64,000 nt of DNA, from positions 62,001 through 126,000 of the forward strand of contig JAADDZ010000015.1 of the NCBI GenBank assembly GCA_013153635.1, read 5' to 3'. The translations under genes were made by a program, and so were the position numbers. The notes beneath the pieces were generated by a model, which was given only the letters and a program-made list of their open reading frames with translations, was not told the origin of the DNA and ran no database searches. Positions 43,064 through 52,804 of this stretch are shown in pieces; position 1 is the first letter of the stretch; every line of letters starts with the position of its first letter. This DNA is from Aquificota bacterium. Lineage in GTDB: Bacteria; Aquificota; Aquificia; Aquificales; Hydrogenothermaceae.

Positions 43064-44383
43064 TTACAGATTCCAATATAGGAAACCTTCTTTTTCTGCT
43101 TTTTTTCTATCGTACAGTCCCTTTATGTCTATCAGTATAGGTACTGGCTCTTTTGATATTTGTTTGAATTTTTTTAGGTCTAGCTCTTGCAAAAATATCC
43201 CATGTCTGACAGCTACTATTACTGCATCGTAAGGTGCTTTTGAATCTATAGACTCTAAAAGGTCTATCATGTACTCTTTTTTTACTTCTTCTGGGTAAGC
43301 AAAAGGGTCATATATATATGTATCTACTCCATACTCTAGAAGTTCGTTATACATATCTATAACTTTTGTATTTCTAACATCGCTGATGTTTTCTTTGAAT
43401 GTAAATCCTAAGATTAGGACTTTTGTTCCTTTTACTGCTTTTCCTGCTTTTATCATAAGCTTAACTGTGTTCTCTGCGATAAATTTTCCCATATTGTCAT
43501 TTATCCTTCTTCCTGCAAGGATAACCTCTGGGTGATGTCCTATCGCCTCTGCTTTGAAGGTTAGATAATAAGGGTCGACTCCTATACAGTGACCTCCTAC
43601 TAGCCCCGGTTCGAATCTTAAAAAGTTCCATTTTGTTGATGCGGCATTTAGAACATCTCTTGTATTTATCCCTAGTTTGTGAAATATGATAGCTAATTCG
43701 TTCATTAGGGCTATGTTTAGGTCTCTTTGGGTGTTTTCTATAACTTTTGCGGCTTCTGCTGTTTTTATATCAGGGGCTTTATGTATTCCAGCAGTGATAA
43801 CTGCTCCGTAGAGCTTAGCTAAGAACTCTGTGGTCTGTGGTTCATCTCCAGCAACTACTTTTATTATTTTGTCTATTGTGTGCTGTTTGTCTCCGGGATT
43901 AACCCTCTCTGGGGAGTATCCTACATGAAAGTCTACTTTCCATTTGTAGCCGCTTTCTTTTTCTAGGATTGGTACACATTCTTCTTCTGTAAGTCCCGGA
44001 TAAACGGTAGATTCGTATACTACAATGCTGTTTTTTGGCATGTACGTTCCTACAGTTTTGGTGGCTTCTTTTATCGGTTTAAGGTCAGGTATTTTATGCT
44101 CGTCTATAGGAGTAGGTACTGTAATGATGATAACTCTACATTCTGATAGTTTTTTTGGGTCGTTGGTAAATTCTATCTTGCTCTTTAAGAGTTGGTCTTT
44201 TTCTACTTCTCTTGTTTTGTCTATCCCTTTTTTTAGTTCTTCTATCCTCTCTTTACTAATGTCGTAACCAATAACATTAAATTTCCTGTCCAATAGTACA
44301 GCTAAGGGAAGACCCACATAACCTAATCCTACTACTGCAATTTTTTGCTTACCTTTTTTAAAATCTTCAATATCTAGCTTCAT
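43064..44383 (-). CDS. UDP-N-acetylhexosamine / UDP-glucose dehydrogenase family protein
   Basis: A 439-residue NAD-dependent nucleotide-sugar 6-dehydrogenase, closest in pattern to WbpO/TviB (UDP-N-acetylgalactosamine dehydrogenase). The Rossmann motif GLGYVGLPLA, the VPTP segment, the catalytic-Cys motif GGHCIGVDPYYL and LILGFTFKENISDVRNTK are intact. It would supply uronic-acid sugars for surface polysaccharide. I use ATG 44383 (GGAG 7 bases before) rather than a TTG twelve bases earlier. It overlaps trpC by 17 bases. Confidence 0.9.
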   Translation of the reverse strand: MKLDIEDFKKGKQKIAVVGLGYVGLPLAVLLDRKFNVIGYDISKERIEELKKGIDKTREVEKDQLLKSKIEFTNDPKKLSECRVIIITVPTPIDEHKIPDLKPIKEATKTVGTYMPKNSIVVYESTVYPGLTEEECVPILEKESGYKWKVDFHVGYSPERVNPGDKQHTIDKIIKVVAGDEPQTTEFLAKLYGAVITAGIHKAPDIKTAEAAKVIENTQRDLNIALMNELAIIFHKLGINTRDVLNAASTKWNFLRFEPGLVGGHCIGVDPYYLTFKAEAIGHHPEVILAGRRINDNMGKFIAENTVKLMIKAGKAVKGTKVLILGFTFKENISDVRNTKVIDMYNELLEYGVDTYIYDPFAYPEEVKKEYMIDLLESIDSKAPYDAVIVAVRHGIFLQELDLKKFKQISKEPVPILIDIKGLYDRKKAEKEGFLYWNL

Positions 44384-45164
44384 AGCCCTCTCCAAGAAGC
44401 TCTTTTAGTTTATGGTATATATCTTTTTCTCTCATCAAGGATTCCCCTATTAAAAATGCATCTACACCACAGCTTTTTAACTGTTTTATATCTTCGTTAG
44501 AAGATATTCCGCTTTCTGCTACTACTACTTCTATTTCTTTACTTTTTAGGTAAGGGGCTAACTTTTTTGAGGTGTTAATGTCTACTTTAAAAGTTTCTAA
44601 ATTCCGGTTGTTTATTCCTACTATCTTTGCTCCTGCATTTACAGCTATATCTGCCTCTTGTTTTGAATGTATTTCTACAAGAGCTTCCATACCAAATTCT
44701 CTACCGTATTCTAAAAGCTCTCTTAGCTGGTTTTCTGTTAAAACTTTTACTATCAGTAGATAACTGTCTGCTCCGTATGCGAAAGCTTCTAATATCTGTT
44801 TTTTGTCGATTATGAAATCTTTTCTTAGTAGTGGTATAGTAGTAACTTTTCTTACTTTTTCTAAAAAGAAAATCTCCCCTTGGAAATATTTTTTATCTGT
44901 TAGTACAGATATGGCACTAGCTCCTCCTGATTCGTATATCTTTGCTATATCAACTGGGTCAAAGTTCTCTCTTATTATTCCTTTTGAGGGAGAGGCTTTT
45001 TTTAGCTCTGCTATTATATTTATTTTTTCTTTTTTTAAGGCTGATTTAAAGTCTCTAACTAGGTCTCTTTTTGCGATTTTTCTTTCGAGAAATTTTATAT
45101 AATCAGGAGTAAAATCTAAAAGTTCTATCTGTTTTGTCTTTATTATTTTCTCTAAAATGCTCAA
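44367..45164 (-). CDS. trpC: Indole-3-glycerol phosphate synthase
   Basis: A 265-residue TIM-barrel enzyme of tryptophan synthesis. The active-site pieces IAELKKASPSKGII, LTDKKYFQGE, LLRKDFIID, GINNRNLETF and AESGIS are all present. TTG start right after AGGAGG. It lies 12 bases after purN and overlaps the dehydrogenase. Other trp genes are not nearby. Confidence 0.96.
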   Translation of the reverse strand: MSILEKIIKTKQIELLDFTPDYIKFLERKIAKRDLVRDFKSALKKEKINIIAELKKASPSKGIIRENFDPVDIAKIYESGGASAISVLTDKKYFQGEIFFLEKVRKVTTIPLLRKDFIIDKKQILEAFAYGADSYLLIVKVLTENQLRELLEYGREFGMEALVEIHSKQEADIAVNAGAKIVGINNRNLETFKVDINTSKKLAPYLKSKEIEVVVAESGISSNEDIKQLKSCGVDAFLIGESLMREKDIYHKLKELLGEGYEARY

Positions 45165-45176
45165 GAAAACTCCTCC

Positions 45177-45824
45177 TTAGAAGTCCTCTAATGCTGGATT
45201 TGTCGGCAATGTTCCATATCTTGCATTTTTTACGATAACTTTTCTTCCATTTTGTTTTATTCTACCATCTTCTATCCATTTTATAACTTGGGGATATATT
45301 CTGTGTTCATATTTTAGTATTTTCTTGGATAATGTTTCTTCTGTATCATCAGGTAGAATAGGGACTACAGCTTGAATAATTATAGGTCCACTATCTAGCT
45401 CTTTTGTTACAAAGTGGACGGTACAACCACTGTACTTTGCTCCGTATTCTAAAGCTCTTTTTTGGGGTTTTAAGCCTTGAAAAGCTGGGAGCAAAGACGG
45501 GTGAATATTAATAAGCTTACCTTCAAATTCTTCTATAAACCTATCAGATAGTATCCTCATATACCCAGCTAGGACTACCAAATCTATACTGTGATTCTGT
45601 AAGATTTCGATTAATTTTTGGTCAAAACTCTCTCTACTTTCAAAAGAGTTTGGGTCTATGTAAAAGGTTTTTATACCATAATTTTTGGCTATTTTTAATC
45701 CTTGGGCATTTGGGTTGTTTGATAAAACAACCCTTATATTTGATTTTATTTTTCCAGCGTTTTTTGCTTTTAGAATAGCTTCTAGATTAGAACCTCTTCC
45801 TGATATTAGGATACCTATGTTCAA
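45177..45824 (-). CDS. purN: Phosphoribosylglycinamide formyltransferase
   Basis: A 215-residue folate-dependent transferase of purine synthesis. Substrate-binding ISGRGSNLEAI, the catalytic Asn/His/Asp set in INIHPSLLPAFQGL and LDSGPIIIQA, and YSGCTVHFV are clear. TTG start after AAGGA. It sits between a radical SAM gene and trpC. Confidence 0.96.
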   Translation of the reverse strand: MNIGILISGRGSNLEAILKAKNAGKIKSNIRVVLSNNPNAQGLKIAKNYGIKTFYIDPNSFESRESFDQKLIEILQNHSIDLVVLAGYMRILSDRFIEEFEGKLINIHPSLLPAFQGLKPQKRALEYGAKYSGCTVHFVTKELDSGPIIIQAVVPILPDDTEETLSKKILKYEHRIYPQVIKWIEDGRIKQNGRKVIVKNARYGTLPTNPALEDF

Positions 45825-45847
45825 CTGTTTTTCCTTTTTATTTTAAA

Positions 45848-46765
45848 TTATACTATCACAAGTTTTTGTGTTGCTCTTTTTGCTTTGAAAGCATCTTGTA
45901 TCTGTTTTAAAACTCCTTGTTTCTTTTTTGGTGAACACCAGCTAGGAGCTATCAGCTCTTCTTCAGGTGCTTCTCCTGTGAGCCTATGAACTATAATATC
46001 TTTTGGCAGGTATTCAAACATGTCTGCTACTATTTTTGCATATTCTTCCATAGATAGTAGGTTAATCTCCCCATTTTTATACTGCTTCTCCATGACCGTA
46101 TGTTTTACTATGTGAAGAGGGTGTATCTTTATACCATCTATAGGTAAAGAAGCTATAAGTTTCGCTGATTCTATGTAGTCCTCGTATTCATCTCCCGGAA
46201 GACCAACGATTAAGTGAGCACAGATTTTTATATGTGGTCTTTTTTTGGTTCTTAAAACGGCATCGATAAATTCAGCGACCCCGTGCGCCCTATTTATGTT
46301 TCGTAAAGTTTTAGGGTTAGCTGTCTGTAAGCCATATTCTATCCATATCTCTGGTTTTTCTACAGTATAGGTAGCTATCAAGTCTAAAACTTCATCTGGA
46401 ACAGTATCAGGTCTTGTACCAATAGATATACCGATAATCTCTTCGTATTCTAAGGCTTTATCGTATAGGTCTTTTAGTTTATCTACTGGTGCATATGTAT
46501 TTGTATATGCTTGAAAGTAAGCTAAAAATCCTTTTATGCTTTTGTACCTTTTTTTATAGAACTCTATAGACTTCTCTATCTGATTTTGGACTGTCTTTTT
46601 TGTCATAGCATATGGACTAAAGGCGACATTGTTACAAAATGTACAGCCTCCAGAAGCCTTTGTTCCATCTCTATTTGGACAGGTAAAACCTGCATCTATT
46701 GAGATTTTCTGGATTCTACCTTTATACCTATTTTTTAGGTAGCTATTGAAACTCGTGTAATACAT
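45848..46765 (-). CDS. YhcC-type radical SAM protein (TIGR01212)
   Basis: A 305-residue radical SAM protein of the TIGR01212/YhcC family. The cluster-binding Cys set lies in CPNRDGTKASGGCTFC, an early Arg-Asp-Gly element unique to this family, followed by FQAYTNTYAP and GLQTANPKTL. The biochemical substrate is not settled in the literature I can recall. AGGAG precedes the ATG. Confidence 0.9.
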   Translation of the reverse strand: MYYTSFNSYLKNRYKGRIQKISIDAGFTCPNRDGTKASGGCTFCNNVAFSPYAMTKKTVQNQIEKSIEFYKKRYKSIKGFLAYFQAYTNTYAPVDKLKDLYDKALEYEEIIGISIGTRPDTVPDEVLDLIATYTVEKPEIWIEYGLQTANPKTLRNINRAHGVAEFIDAVLRTKKRPHIKICAHLIVGLPGDEYEDYIESAKLIASLPIDGIKIHPLHIVKHTVMEKQYKNGEINLLSMEEYAKIVADMFEYLPKDIIVHRLTGEAPEEELIAPSWCSPKKKQGVLKQIQDAFKAKRATQKLVIV

Positions 46766-46813
46766 CTATACTCCTAAGAATTTTTGGATTAAAAAGATAT
46801 TCCTGTTTGTAGC

Positions 46814-48124
46814 TTATTCAAACATGTTTTCTTTTATTGGGACTGCTTTACGCTCTATGTTCGCCCCAAGAGAACTTAATTTTAAGTCTATCTTTTCATA
46901 CCCTCTATCTAGATGGTGAAGGTTATGTATCGTCGTATATCCTTCAGCGATTAACCCAGCGATAACCATTGCGGCACTTGCCCTTAGGTCTGTTGCTTTT
47001 ACATTTGCTCCACTAAGGTTTTTGACCCCATTTATTATAGCTACTTTGTTGTTTATTGTACTGATACATGCTCCTAGTCTAATTAACTCTGGTACATGTA
47101 AAAATCTATTTTCAAATATGTTTTCCTTTATAAGAGACAGTCCATCTATGGTTGATAATAGGGTCATTACTTGAGCTTGTAAATCTGTTGGAAAAAATGG
47201 ATACTCTTTTGTTTCTATGTATGTAGGTTTTAGGTATTTTTCTCTTTTTACTATTACTGTATCGTTTCCAGTCTTTATAATGTGTATTCCTATTTTATTC
47301 AAAATAGAATGAACGTAAGTCAATAGATTGTACGGATAGTTTTTCAGTATGATTTTACTTTTCGTTAGTGCAGACATTATGGCAAATGTACCAGCTTCTA
47401 TTCTGTCTGGTATTATTTTATGAGCTGTACCTTTTAACTTTTGAACTCCTCGTATTTTTATCGTCCTGCTTCCTTCTCTCCAATTCCACTCAATATCTGC
47501 TCCCATTTTTTTCAAAAGGTTAGCAAGGTCTACAACTTCTGGTTCCAAAGCCGCATTTTCTATTATGGTCTCTCCTTCTGCAAGTACAGAAGCCATCAAA
47601 ATATTTTCTGTACCTGTAACGGTTATTTTATCAAAAGTAATATGAGACCCTTTTGGTCTACCTTTTGCTATAACAAACCCATGTTCTATGTCTATAGACA
47701 CTCCCATCTTTCTTAAAGCTTTTATATGTAAGTCTATAGGTCTTTGTCCTATTGGACAGCCTCCGGGCAGAGCTATTTTTGCCTCTCCAAATCTAGATAA
47801 CATCGCTCCTAGAACAAGTATAGATGCTCTCATTTTGTTAACAATTTCGTAATCTACACATAAAGATGTAGGTTCTTTTAGAGAATATACAAAAGTCTTT
47901 TCGTCTATCTGTTCAACTTTAGAACCGATAGCTTTTAGGAGGGAATTCATATATTTTACATCTAATAGTTCCGGTAGATTCTGTAGTATAACTGGTTTGT
48001 CTGTTAATATAGTAGAGGCTATGTTAGGTAAGGCAGAATTTTTTGCCCCTGATATTTCTAAAACCCCCTCTAAACTTTCTGCTTTGTGGACGATTAGAAC
48101 CTCTTTTTTTTCTTTATTTTTCAT
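46814..48124 (-). CDS. murA: UDP-N-acetylglucosamine 1-carboxyvinyltransferase
   Basis: A 436-residue enzyme for the first committed peptidoglycan step. The N-terminal SGAKNSALPNIA binds PEP/UDP-GlcNAc, and the loop GGCPIGQRPID has the catalytic Cys at about 123, the form inhibited by fosfomycin. TDLRASAAMVIAGL is near the end. GGAG precedes the ATG, which overlaps the prmC end by 11 bases. Confidence 0.96.
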   Translation of the reverse strand: MKNKEKKEVLIVHKAESLEGVLEISGAKNSALPNIASTILTDKPVILQNLPELLDVKYMNSLLKAIGSKVEQIDEKTFVYSLKEPTSLCVDYEIVNKMRASILVLGAMLSRFGEAKIALPGGCPIGQRPIDLHIKALRKMGVSIDIEHGFVIAKGRPKGSHITFDKITVTGTENILMASVLAEGETIIENAALEPEVVDLANLLKKMGADIEWNWREGSRTIKIRGVQKLKGTAHKIIPDRIEAGTFAIMSALTKSKIILKNYPYNLLTYVHSILNKIGIHIIKTGNDTVIVKREKYLKPTYIETKEYPFFPTDLQAQVMTLLSTIDGLSLIKENIFENRFLHVPELIRLGACISTINNKVAIINGVKNLSGANVKATDLRASAAMVIAGLIAEGYTTIHNLHHLDRGYEKIDLKLSSLGANIERKAVPIKENMFE

Positions 48125-48959
48125 GTTTTTCTCCTATGATAACCCTATCTATACCTTGTAAATCTTTATAAGAATAGGTTTTAAAATTTTTTACTTTTAA
48201 TAAATCTTCTACTATTCTTCCTTGGTTGTAACCCACCTCGAAAGCTATAAAACCTTTTGGTTTTAAGTACTTATCTATTTCATCTAAAATTTTTTCGTAA
48301 AACTCTGTCCCTACTTGACCTGCTAAAAGAGCTTCTACAGGTTCTTTTTTAACTTCTTTTTGCAAAGTCTCGTATTCCTTTACAGGTATATAGGGAGGAT
48401 TTGATACGATAAAATCAAATTTCCTCCCTTTTATGTTCTGAAATAAGTTACTTTTTAAAAGTAGTAATCTATCTGTAACATTATGTATTTTAGCATTTTT
48501 TTGGGATACAGCTAAAGCTGTATCTGATATATCGATTCCTAACATGTTTACTAAAGGTCTATTCTTCAGTAGGGCTATACTTATAGCTCCGCTACCTATT
48601 CCTATATCTAAGCCTATATAACTTTTTTCTGAATCTAACCTGTTTAATACAGCTTCCACCAAAATTTCTGTCTCTGGTCTAGGTATTAATACCCCTTCTT
48701 GTACAAAGAACTCTAATCCGAAAAACTCTTTCTTTTTTGTTATGTATGCGATAGGAAAACCGGTAATCCTATGTTTGATGCGCTTTTTGTAAATATCTAT
48801 TATTTTTATATCGATAGTTTTTTCTTTTAATAGAATCAGTTCCCAAGTTTGTATATTGAGTAAGTCTGCAAGGAGTATGTAAGCGTCTATAATATGATTT
48901 TCTATTTCGGCATCTTTTAAACTTTTTATCCCGTAATCTAATAGTTCTTTTACTTTCAT
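48114..48959 (-). CDS. prmC: Peptide chain release factor methyltransferase PrmC
   Basis: A 281-residue glutamine N5-methyltransferase acting on the GGQ motif of release factors. The SAM site is LDIGIGSGAISIALL and the catalytic NPPY motif is SNPPYIPVKEYE; an N-terminal helical domain is present. It overlaps murA by 11 bases. It is divergent from glnB across a 160-base region. Confidence 0.94.
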   Translation of the reverse strand: MKVKELLDYGIKSLKDAEIENHIIDAYILLADLLNIQTWELILLKEKTIDIKIIDIYKKRIKHRITGFPIAYITKKKEFFGLEFFVQEGVLIPRPETEILVEAVLNRLDSEKSYIGLDIGIGSGAISIALLKNRPLVNMLGIDISDTALAVSQKNAKIHNVTDRLLLLKSNLFQNIKGRKFDFIVSNPPYIPVKEYETLQKEVKKEPVEALLAGQVGTEFYEKILDEIDKYLKPKGFIAFEVGYNQGRIVEDLLKVKNFKTYSYKDLQGIDRVIIGEKHEK

Positions 48960-49067
48960 AAGGTTTGCACTAAATTTGTGAAAATATCTTTAATATTTTG
49001 ACACATTATTGTGCAGTTTTCTTCCTTTGCAGTGCTTAAACCTGTGTAATCTTTTGTATTTCTTGTA

Positions 49068-49084
49068 TGGCATATTCTTTGCAT
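49068..49084 (+). promoter_or_regulatory. Sigma-54 promoter of glnB-amt
   Basis: TGGCATATTCTTTGCAT: GG and GC exactly ten bases apart, close to the TGGCAC-N5-TTGC consensus. Transcription would start near 49096, about 24 bases before glnB. A CACA-N4-TGTG dyad (about 49002-49013) and a TTGCACT...GTGAA near-dyad upstream may bind an activator such as NtrC. Confidence 0.8.
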
Positions 49085-49089
49085 TTTGA

Positions 49090-49458
<369 letters not shown>

Positions 49459-49487
49459 AAAATAAAAATTTTAAAGGAGGTATAAGA

Positions 49488-50789
49488 ATGAAACACAAGA
49501 TATGGTTGTTTTTGGCATCTTTAATACCCTTTTTCGCAATAGCTGAAGAAGCAAAGATAGACACTGGAGATACTGCATGGATGATAACAGCTACAGCTTT
49601 AGTTGTTCTTATGACTGTAGGAGGACTTACACTTTTCTATGGAGGAATGACAAGAGCCAAAAATATAGTAAACACTGTTATGATGGTATTTACTGCCTAT
49701 GCATTGGCGATTATCGTATGGACACTGTGGGGATACTCCCTTGCTTTTTCCGATGGTGAAGGTGCAATATACGCAATAGTGGGAGACCTTAAATACTTTT
49801 TACTTAATGGGATTGACTACAAACAGATAAGTGGAATAGGCCCTTTTCCTGAATGGGTGTTTATAGCATTCCAGTCTACATTTGCGGCTATCACAATAGC
49901 ACTAGTCTCTGGGTCTGTTATTGAGAGAATGAAGTTTTCTACTTGGGTATTATTCGTAATTCTTTGGGTTACATTCGTTTATGCTCCGATTGCTCACGTT
50001 GTATGGGGAGGAGGATTTTTATTTGATTTAGGAGCTTTAGACTTTGCTGGTGGAACTGTTGTTCATATAAATGCAGGGGTTGCTGGACTTGTACTTGCTA
50101 TACTTCTTGGTAGAAGAAAAGATTACAAAAAGGCGGCTATCTTACCTTCTTCTGTAGTTTTAACAACTCTTGGCGCAGGTTTACTTTGGTTTGGTTGGTT
50201 TGGATTTAATGCCGGTTCTGCCTTTGGAGCTAATGATGTTGCTGGTGTAGCATTACTCACAACTAATTTGGCAACTGCCACCGCTGTAGTCTCTTGGGTT
50301 TTGGTTGAGTGGATTGTTGCTAAAAAACCTACTTTACTTGGTGCGGCTTCAGGGGCTATTGCTGGACTAGTTGCTATAACTCCAGCGGCAGGTTTTGTTG
50401 ATGCCAAAGGAGCTATTATTATAGGTTTCATTGCTGGTATTGTAGGCTGGTTCGGAGTATTTGTTCTGAAAAAAGCGATTGGCTATGATGATTCTTTAGA
50501 TGTTTTTGGAATTCACGGTCTTGCAGGAATATGGGGAGCCTTAGCTACCGGATTTTTTGCCCTCCAATCATTGGCATGGGACGGAAGCCCTCTTCAAAAC
50601 GGAGATAGAATGGGACAGATTATAGTTCAAGTTGAATCTATATTATTCACTATCATTTACACAGCTATAATGACAGCTATCTTATATTTTGTGTCCTCTA
50701 TCTTAACTGCTGGAGGTAGAGTTGATGAAGAAACTGAAACGATTGGATTAGATGAGGCTACCCATGGTGAGAGGGGTTTCAACTTATAA
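49488..50789 (+). CDS. amt: Ammonium transporter
   Basis: A 433-residue inner membrane ammonium channel. It has a cleavable signal (about 1-19), eleven predicted transmembrane helices, and the twin-His pore pieces AGGTVVHINAGVAGL and FGIHGLAGIWGALATG. PII (upstream) regulates it by plugging the channel with its T-loop. AAGGAGG lies before the ATG. The stop codon falls inside the terminator hairpin. Confidence 0.97.
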   Translation: MKHKIWLFLASLIPFFAIAEEAKIDTGDTAWMITATALVVLMTVGGLTLFYGGMTRAKNIVNTVMMVFTAYALAIIVWTLWGYSLAFSDGEGAIYAIVGDLKYFLLNGIDYKQISGIGPFPEWVFIAFQSTFAAITIALVSGSVIERMKFSTWVLFVILWVTFVYAPIAHVVWGGGFLFDLGALDFAGGTVVHINAGVAGLVLAILLGRRKDYKKAAILPSSVVLTTLGAGLLWFGWFGFNAGSAFGANDVAGVALLTTNLATATAVVSWVLVEWIVAKKPTLLGAASGAIAGLVAITPAAGFVDAKGAIIIGFIAGIVGWFGVFVLKKAIGYDDSLDVFGIHGLAGIWGALATGFFALQSLAWDGSPLQNGDRMGQIIVQVESILFTIIYTAIMTAILYFVSSILTAGGRVDEETETIGLDEATHGERGFNL

Positions 50790-50811
50790 GGGTTGAACCC
50801 CTTTCCTTTTT
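50773..50811 (+). terminator. Terminator after amt
   Basis: Arms GGGGTTTCAAC and GTTGAACCCC (one bulged T) around a TTATAAGG loop, then a T-rich run. The amt stop codon is in the loop. Confidence 0.78.
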
Positions 50812-50864
50812 ATGTTATAAGTTTATTTGAATATTAAAATATCTTTATGTAGGAGGTTTAGAAG

Positions 50865-51761
50865 ATGAAGAAAATGATAGGTGCTTTAGCTGTATCTTCC
50901 TTATTTGCTGTAGGTTCGATAGCGGCTGAACTCCCGATAGAAGTTCACGGAGGGGTTTCTGCTGGTTATCAGTACACCGATGGAAATAATGAAGGGTTTT
51001 TTGTATCTAACGCTTTAGTTGAGCTTTCAAAAGAAGCTAAAGACGGCATAGGATTTGCGGCGGCTTTTGGTTATCTTATGAACTGGGACCCTTCTACCAC
51101 AGGAGATAGCTTTGGTCTTCAATATGGTTACCTTTCTGTACCTGTTGGAAAGCTCACAATAGACGCAGGGGTTCTCCCAACTATGGTTGGTTATGAAGTT
51201 GCCAATACTTATGCTAATCCAAACATCAATATAGCTACCATCTGGGGTGGACAACCTGTTTACTATGGTGGATTAAGAGCTACTTACTCTTTGGGAGATG
51301 AAAATATATGGATAGAAGTAAATGATGACGGTAAAGATGTAGGTACTGATGGTGCTTGGTCTGTTGGTGGTTCTGGAGATTTAGGTGCGGTTAGTATAGT
51401 TGCTAGTTATTATGCGTACAATAAAGATAGAGACATTGTAGATATTATTTTATCCTCTACGATTGGTGGTCTTGATGTAGCTTTAAATTTCGATTATCAA
51501 ATCAATGATGGAAACGGTGATGATGGATATGGAGTAGCTTTTTACATAATACCTAAACTTGGAGAGATAGATATTCCTATAAGGATAGAGTCCTTTGATC
51601 CGGGAGATACTGGTGCGTATGGTGATAAAGGTTGGGATATTGCTATTACTCCTACTTTGAGACTAGGAAACGGCTATGCAAGAGCAGAAGTTTTCTATAC
51701 TGATTATGATATAGCTGGAAGTGATACCCAAGTAGCTGTTGAATTTGGTCATGTGTTCTAA
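50865..51761 (+). CDS. Outer membrane beta-barrel (porin-like) protein
   Basis: A 298-residue exported protein. The signal peptide ends at about residue 20 (GSIAAE); the rest is alternating polar/hydrophobic strands with many Gly, Tyr and Asp, as in porins (GGVSAGYQYTDGNNEG, GLRATYSLGDENIW), ending in Phe (VEFGHVF), the usual C-terminal outer membrane sorting residue. The best family is the OmpL-like putative beta-barrel porin-2 type, not certain. AGGAGG precedes the ATG. It lies between the amt terminator and its own hairpin. Confidence 0.8.
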   Translation: MKKMIGALAVSSLFAVGSIAAELPIEVHGGVSAGYQYTDGNNEGFFVSNALVELSKEAKDGIGFAAAFGYLMNWDPSTTGDSFGLQYGYLSVPVGKLTIDAGVLPTMVGYEVANTYANPNINIATIWGGQPVYYGGLRATYSLGDENIWIEVNDDGKDVGTDGAWSVGGSGDLGAVSIVASYYAYNKDRDIVDIILSSTIGGLDVALNFDYQINDGNGDDGYGVAFYIIPKLGEIDIPIRIESFDPGDTGAYGDKGWDIAITPTLRLGNGYARAEVFYTDYDIAGSDTQVAVEFGHVF

Positions 51762-51782
51762 TCTCTGCTGCTAAACCTACAA

Positions 51783-51801
51783 CGGAGCCTTTTAGGCTCC
51801 G
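51783..51801. terminator. Hairpin between porin-like gene and fmt
   Basis: An eight-base-pair stem CGGAGCCT/AGGCTCCG with a TTT loop between two convergent genes. The flanking T runs are poor on both sides, so it may serve both strands weakly. Confidence 0.6.
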
Positions 51802-51804
51802 AAT

Positions 51805-52743
51805 TTATTCAAATTTTTCTCCAACTTTGATGTGATAACCTTTTACTGCTTCAAAAGCGGGAATAGGTTTTGAATTTGGGAACTGAATTTTCTTAATAAG
51901 AATCTTCCCTTTTCCTGTTTGAACTACAAGCCCTTCTCCTTTTATTATCTGGGTTATTTTTCCTGCTTCATCTTCCACTGAAGTTTCATCTATTATTTTT
52001 GCTTCTAATATTTTTACTTGTTGGTCTCTAAAATCGGTAAAAGCTTTAGGCCATATTTTTAATGCCCGAATCTGATTAAAGATGTCTCTAGATGATTTTT
52101 TCCAATTTATCTTTCCTTCTGCCTTTTGTATAGGTTTTGCGTAGGTAGCTTTTTTATGATCTTGAGGTTTTTTTTGTATCTGTCCTTCTTCTATCTTATC
52201 CAAAACTTTTAAAAGGAGATTTGCTCCTTTTTTGGCGAGTTTATCGTGTAGAGATTTTATATCATCTGTATCTTTGATTTCTATCTCTTCACAGGCATAT
52301 ATATCTCCTGCATCTAACTCTTTTGTTATCTCCATTATACATACACCTGTTTTTGTTTTCCCTTCCATTAATGCTCTATGTATTGGTGCAGAACCTCTGT
52401 ATTCTGGCAATAAAGATGCATGTACATTTATCGTTTTGAAATTAGGGATATTTATTATCTCTTCTGGTAAAATCTTCCCGTATGCTACTACTACAAAGAT
52501 GTCTGGATTCATATCTTTTAATATTTTTATCAGTTCTTTATTTTCCTTTAAGTTTTTAGGTTGGAGAACTTTTATATTATGTTTTAGAGCTTCTTCTTTT
52601 ACAGGAGGAGGCTGAATTTTTTTCCCTCTGCCTTTTGGTTTGTCTGGTTGGGTTACCACTGCTAGTACTTTATGATTACTCTTTATAAGAGCTTTTAGGC
52701 TCTCTACTGCAAACTCTGGAGTTCCCCAAAAAATTACCTTCAA
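51805..52743 (-). CDS. fmt: Methionyl-tRNA formyltransferase
   Basis: A 312-residue enzyme that formylates initiator Met-t[20 protein letters not shown] starts the protein, and the folate/catalytic motif [20 protein letters not shown] with ELDAGDI is intact; the C-terminal tRNA-binding domain ([10 protein letters not shown]) follows. TTG start after AAGGAG. def (deformylase) is not adjacent. Confidence 0.96.
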   Translation of the reverse strand: MKVIFWGTPEFAVESLKALIKSNHKVLAVVTQPDKPKGRGKKIQPPPVKEEALKHNIKVLQPKNLKENKELIKILKDMNPDIFVVVAYGKILPEEIINIPNFKTINVHASLLPEYRGSAPIHRALMEGKTKTGVCIMEITKELDAGDIYACEEIEIKDTDDIKSLHDKLAKKGANLLLKVLDKIEEGQIQKKPQDHKKATYAKPIQKAEGKINWKKSSRDIFNQIRALKIWPKAFTDFRDQQVKILEAKIIDETSVEDEAGKITQIIKGEGLVVQTGKGKILIKKIQFPNSKPIPAFEAVKGYHIKVGEKFE

Positions 52744-52804
52744 CTTGTTCTCCTTGATTTATAATTTTGAAATATAATAACAAAAAATAAAAAGAGGAAT
52801 TGGT

